In this document: positions 60,301-64,000 of the stretch, piece after piece
Layout: every line of letters starts with the position of its first letter
Numbering within the stretch: position 1 is the stretch's first letter
DNA from: Anas platyrhynchos
Taxonomy: Eukaryota > Chordata > Aves > Anseriformes > Anatidae
DNA: 64,000 nt
Direction: 5' to 3'
NCBI RefSeq assembly: GCF_047663525.1
Contig: NC_092611.1
Span: forward strand, 5,865,001 to 5,929,000
The notes under the pieces: model-generated
Told to the model about the DNA's origin: nothing
Database searches by the model: none
Seen by the model: only the letters and a program-made list of their open reading frames with translations
Position numbers and translations under genes: made by a program

Positions 60301-63181
60301 GGCTGTATATCATCACCTTTTGATGTTGAAGCTACTCACTTGGACTGCATAATAATGAAAGTAGCTCTGTACTTAGGCTGAGAAATTTTAGACAGCACGT
60401 TTTTATTTGGCTGGGGTGAAGGTTTGGGGAATTTGCAGGATGCAAATGATCATATTTCATATGAATACAGCTGAAAGTACTTCAGTCCTCTCAGCCACAC
60501 TAAAAGCATTTAACACATAGTACCTGCGTGAGTATAGATGCTCTTACTGGGGAAGAAAACCAGTAGACTACCTCTGGAAGCCTCCAAACAAAAGGCTTTA
60601 GATTGTGACTTAAAATTAGTTTCTTTCAGATGTCCCTCGAGTCACTATTTAGTTGAATTTAGACCTCTCATTGAAGTTCTTTAAGCAACAGGAAAGAACA
60701 GGGCTTATGTCAGGGTTGCAGCTATGAATGGAATCAATTCATTGAAATGAACGTTGCATAGAAGCGTGGCATTTATTGACAAACCTAAATTGTCTATAGG
60801 AATGTCCTTCAACAGCCATGCTTTTCTCTTTCAAGGCACTTCATAAGTAAACGTGTACAACGTAGAGGCTATATACCTTAAGCAGCCATAACTTCAGTAA
60901 ATGCACTGTATACTTTGTTCATCTGTGAATAGTAATTGAGTCTTGGACTGCTTTTATAGTGCGCAGAGAGTAATACAACTGCCATGATGTATAATAATGC
61001 TTAAGAGCTCCAGGGAGGCTCATTTACATGATAGTGAGGGAAATGGTCTTGCAAGGAATAAAAATTAAGAGGTTGGTATTGTGCATGTTAGAGATATATT
61101 TTGAAATAGTGAAAGTCTGACGGGAAGGAAAATTATGGGGGGAAAAGTGGTGTAAAAGGCCATTTAAAATGCTGTTTAGAACAACAGTGGCCTTTATTTC
61201 TCCTCTCCCTTGGAAAATGGGGGTTCAGTTCCTTTGTGAGTGCTTGGTAGGGATGTTAAGTCTAGCTTTAGTGAACTGGGCACTTCTGTTCCTGAAGATC
61301 CTGATGATCTGGTGGGAGTGCAAGGAACCCAGGTACATAGCTGGGAAATGCAGAGTTTTCCAAACTCTGCTGAGGTCAGATGGGAAGGAAAGATTTTATT
61401 AACAATTTCAATGCGTTCTCTGGGCACAACATTCGTTTTTACTTGTTTGCTGTCAGTTGGATGTCTGTTTTCTCACTGCTTTGATAATTCCTGAGAGTGT
61501 TCAAGCCTGGTCCAAACTCGGACTTAGTGGCTAAGGACTCTGTAGCTCTCATAGGCTTGCTGCTGCTTCACAGGGGTGTTCATCAAAACATCTCAACTGA
61601 TGACAGGAATGTTAGAGCAGAAAGGCAAATCAGAAATAAGATGCCCAGGCGTTTAGTAATGAGCATGGAATGTGTGATAAGTGTAGAGCCTTGGCAGCAT
61701 GGTATGATTTGGGCTTTCATGTTTCCTTGATGCTCGTGCATTCATTATTTCCACCCATGTCCTAAGTATTTGCTAAGAGGAACTGGAATAATTCAGTTGC
61801 ATCACCTGAGTAAATTATTTGAGTTCTAAGGGACTCAGTGTTGTCTTTTCAAAAAGCAGATCTCAAATGCCAGTGAAGAACAAATATTCAGTGTCTGAAA
61901 GCTGTCTAATCTACCGTATATTGATTTCCTCTGAAAGTAATTAAGGTTAGTAGGAAGGGACCTGCACACTGTAAGAGGGTGGAAAAAATAAGGAACTGTG
62001 TTTAGCTCCGCTTGTATTTTCTTTCTGCACCAGTTGGCTACTGTATCTTGCATGGGTGGTGGTCTTTGTGCGTACAGTTGGTATATGCATATGCTGAGCC
62101 TGTTCTTTCAAATGAAATCTGGAAGATTAGCCATAAATCTGCAATAGATGAAGTCTGTTTTATTCTGGCACCACAGAAGATCAGATCCTTCTCTTAAGGA
62201 GGGAGGCTGATGGGTATATCTTGTTCCAGAGCTTTATTTATGAAGTCACAGGCTTATTTTCAATACATGAGGTTTTCCTTGGACTGTTTTGCCCTGTATC
62301 TTTTGTTATTTGGAAACAAAACTTCTATTTTTTCCCTACCAAAGTGAGCATTCACTGCTTTCACTGTAACACAATGAGAATTCCCTCACTGTATAGTTTG
62401 AGGAGCCTAATTAGTGGAATAATTCCTCAGGTGCAGGTGTTCCTTCTACTGCAGAGCAATGAAGAAGCACTTTCCAGGGAATCTTGTGTACCTGGCTGAA
62501 TGATTTGAGTTCTGAACAGTCTGTGGATGCTTTTGTTCTACTGTGAAGCAGTGTCAAACTTTATTACTGTAACTGTTTGAGATTCAAGACAGTTACACGT
62601 GATTCCCTGTTTGTTCTGTCTAACTTCAGCATAGCAATACCACAAAGGTTGTCATTTACAGCAAAGCTGAGATGGGCGGCAGCAAGATGTGCTGTGTTTG
62701 GGTGCAAAAAGGGAATTGTGCTGTCTGAATAAGCTTGTCTGTTGCACTACCAAAAAGATGAGCATGGAACGTATCAGTACAGCTTGGTGAATGGGACTGA
62801 CAGTGGAAGTGCTTTTGGGAAGAGCGGAGCCTTCTTGTGGAGTGAGGGGCAGGGATAAGATGACTATGCTGATTGCTCTTGAACTCAAGAGTTTTCTTTA
62901 TGATTTCTGTGTCATCAGTCCTTGTGGATGTTATCCTGGTGACTAGTCCATAGTACCTTTGAGATGCTGTAAACTTTTAATTACCTGTCCCCTAAAATGT
63001 TGATGTAAGCACCATGGCCCAGCTATTTTTGAGTACTCCCAAGTTTATTTTAAAGTCAGAAGAGAGTGAGGGGAGGGTATTTACAAATGCAGATTTTCCA
63101 AGGCTCCTTGTACAGTTGGGGAGAGATCCTCTGGAAAATGATTTGCATCAGTCCTGACTTAGCTTCTGTTTTTAACTGCAG

Positions 63182-63237
63182 GATCTGCAACGATGGGCAT
63201 CCTTAGCTGAAGTTAGCCTCCATGAATGCTCCCAGAG
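63182..63237 (+). other. Exon-like segment with coding appearance
   Basis: A strong acceptor (CTTCTGTTTTTAACTGCAG) is followed by DLQRWASLAEVSLHECSQR in the open frame, then a possible donor (CAGAG then GTACGC). If not spliced there, the frame ends five codons later (YAEEL, stop), making it a possible terminal exon. No family recognised. Confidence 0.3.
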
Positions 63238-64000
63238 GTACGCTGAGGAGCTCTGAGCGTCTGGTCCATCATTTGTAAAGCATACCAAGTTCCTGTGCAA
63301 AAGATGCTGCTGGAAAGCAAAGTATTATTATTGTTGTCATAAAGTTGACATTAGTACGTCTGCGTGTCCTGGGGGAATATGCTGTGTGAGCATAAAGTGA
63401 CTTGGTACTTTTCCATCCTTAAAAAGACAGTCGCTTTTAGAGCTATACTACCCGTGTTTATAAAGTGTATCGATCCAGCAGCATCATGGTGAAATATGAC
63501 TTCTCTCATTAGCTAGCGACTGGAAGTTGCTGTGGCAATTCAGTAAATTAGTATGAGTACAGACAGAGGTAGGAAATGGTGCCTGGTCTGGTGAGGGGCT
63601 GGTTCAAAGGTTTATGTGGCTGTCGTGTGTACTTTAATTGGTGCCACATCTGTGTGCATTTACATGAAACTTTGCTTGTGCAGAACATGTTTTGCCTGGA
63701 AACAAAACAAAAAACAACAGTTTTTTTCATTTGCTAATTGCAGGTTTTGGTATGCATTTGGTACAGAAGAAGCTCTCTTTGGGAAGAAATGTTGCTAACT
63801 AAGATAGCTTACAAATGAAAGACAATTAGTAAAAGGAGACTTCGGTTAAGTTTAGGCAAAGCAGAAAATGAATGCTAAGGAGTGTCCTTTGTACTTCAGC
63901 AGGGACAGCGAAACTCCTAGTTCAGCTGTGTCCTTTAACCATAAATTGGTAAAACTTGGTGCTGAGTTTTGTCATGTCATACAGTTGCTCAAGATGGCTT

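Larger units (their letters stand above)
55175..64000. other. Right flank, possible plus-strand transcript of unknown kind
   Basis: No gene family is recognised. Several segments with good plus-strand splice sites occur, at 55693-55747, 56063-56156, 57157-57338 and 63182-63237, and are listed separately. Between them I see nothing beyond ordinary AT-rich sequence. Confidence 0.4.

Noticed and set aside
1-64000. tRNA, rRNA, CRISPR arrays, endogenous retroviruses or other LTR elements
   Set aside because: No cloverleaf, rRNA block, spaced direct-repeat array, paired long terminal repeats or retroviral-type coding was noticed on reading both strands. Small diverged remnants could be missed without a search.

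Overview
The window reads as bird nuclear DNA, most likely a galliform such as chicken. The only recognisable interspersed repeats are short 3'-end pieces of CR1 LINEs (about 28957-29016, 43478-43735 and 50181-50372). There are no mammalian SINEs, and most of the window is low-copy, AT-rich sequence with small simple repeats. Nothing bacterial or organellar is present.

The core is a head-to-tail array of four related genes on the minus strand between about 24.9 and 51.0 kb, called here A (193 aa), B (381 aa), C (445 aa) and D (64 aa), from low to high coordinate. Each has the same plan: a TATA promoter, a short non-coding first exon with a clean donor, one intron (about 0.8-3.1 kb), then a second exon holding the whole reading frame and the 3' UTR. 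A, B and C end close by at a TCAATAAA poly(A) signal. The four core promoters align without gaps over about 40 bases, including a purine-rich GGGAA box exactly 31 bases upstream of the TATA element. The proteins start MGNKIS, MGGIFG, MGSNFS and MGDNLS. Three of these fit the MGxxxS myristoylation pattern. A, B and C also have cysteines and/or basic residues just behind it, which suggests a lipid anchor on the inner membrane face. The remainder is acidic or polar, low in complexity and probably disordered, and has diverged greatly between copies. I do not recognise the family by name. In design it resembles MARCKS and BASP1, but I see no homology beyond the N-terminus.

The left flank (1-24.8 kb) shows no convincing gene, only a few weak exon-like pieces (12512-12682, 20119-20224) and simple repeats, including a long AAT microsatellite at 12.9 kb. 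The gaps between the four genes are mostly empty and hold CR1 pieces and isolated exon-like segments.

The right flank (51-64 kb) has a compact promoter-like cluster of four CCAT (YY1-type) motifs at 55.1 kb, three of them in a 14-base tandem repeat. Beyond it, on the plus strand, are segments with very good splice sites (56063-56156, 57157-57338) and a coding-like 63182-63237 segment. These could belong to a non-coding transcript or to an unrecognised gene.
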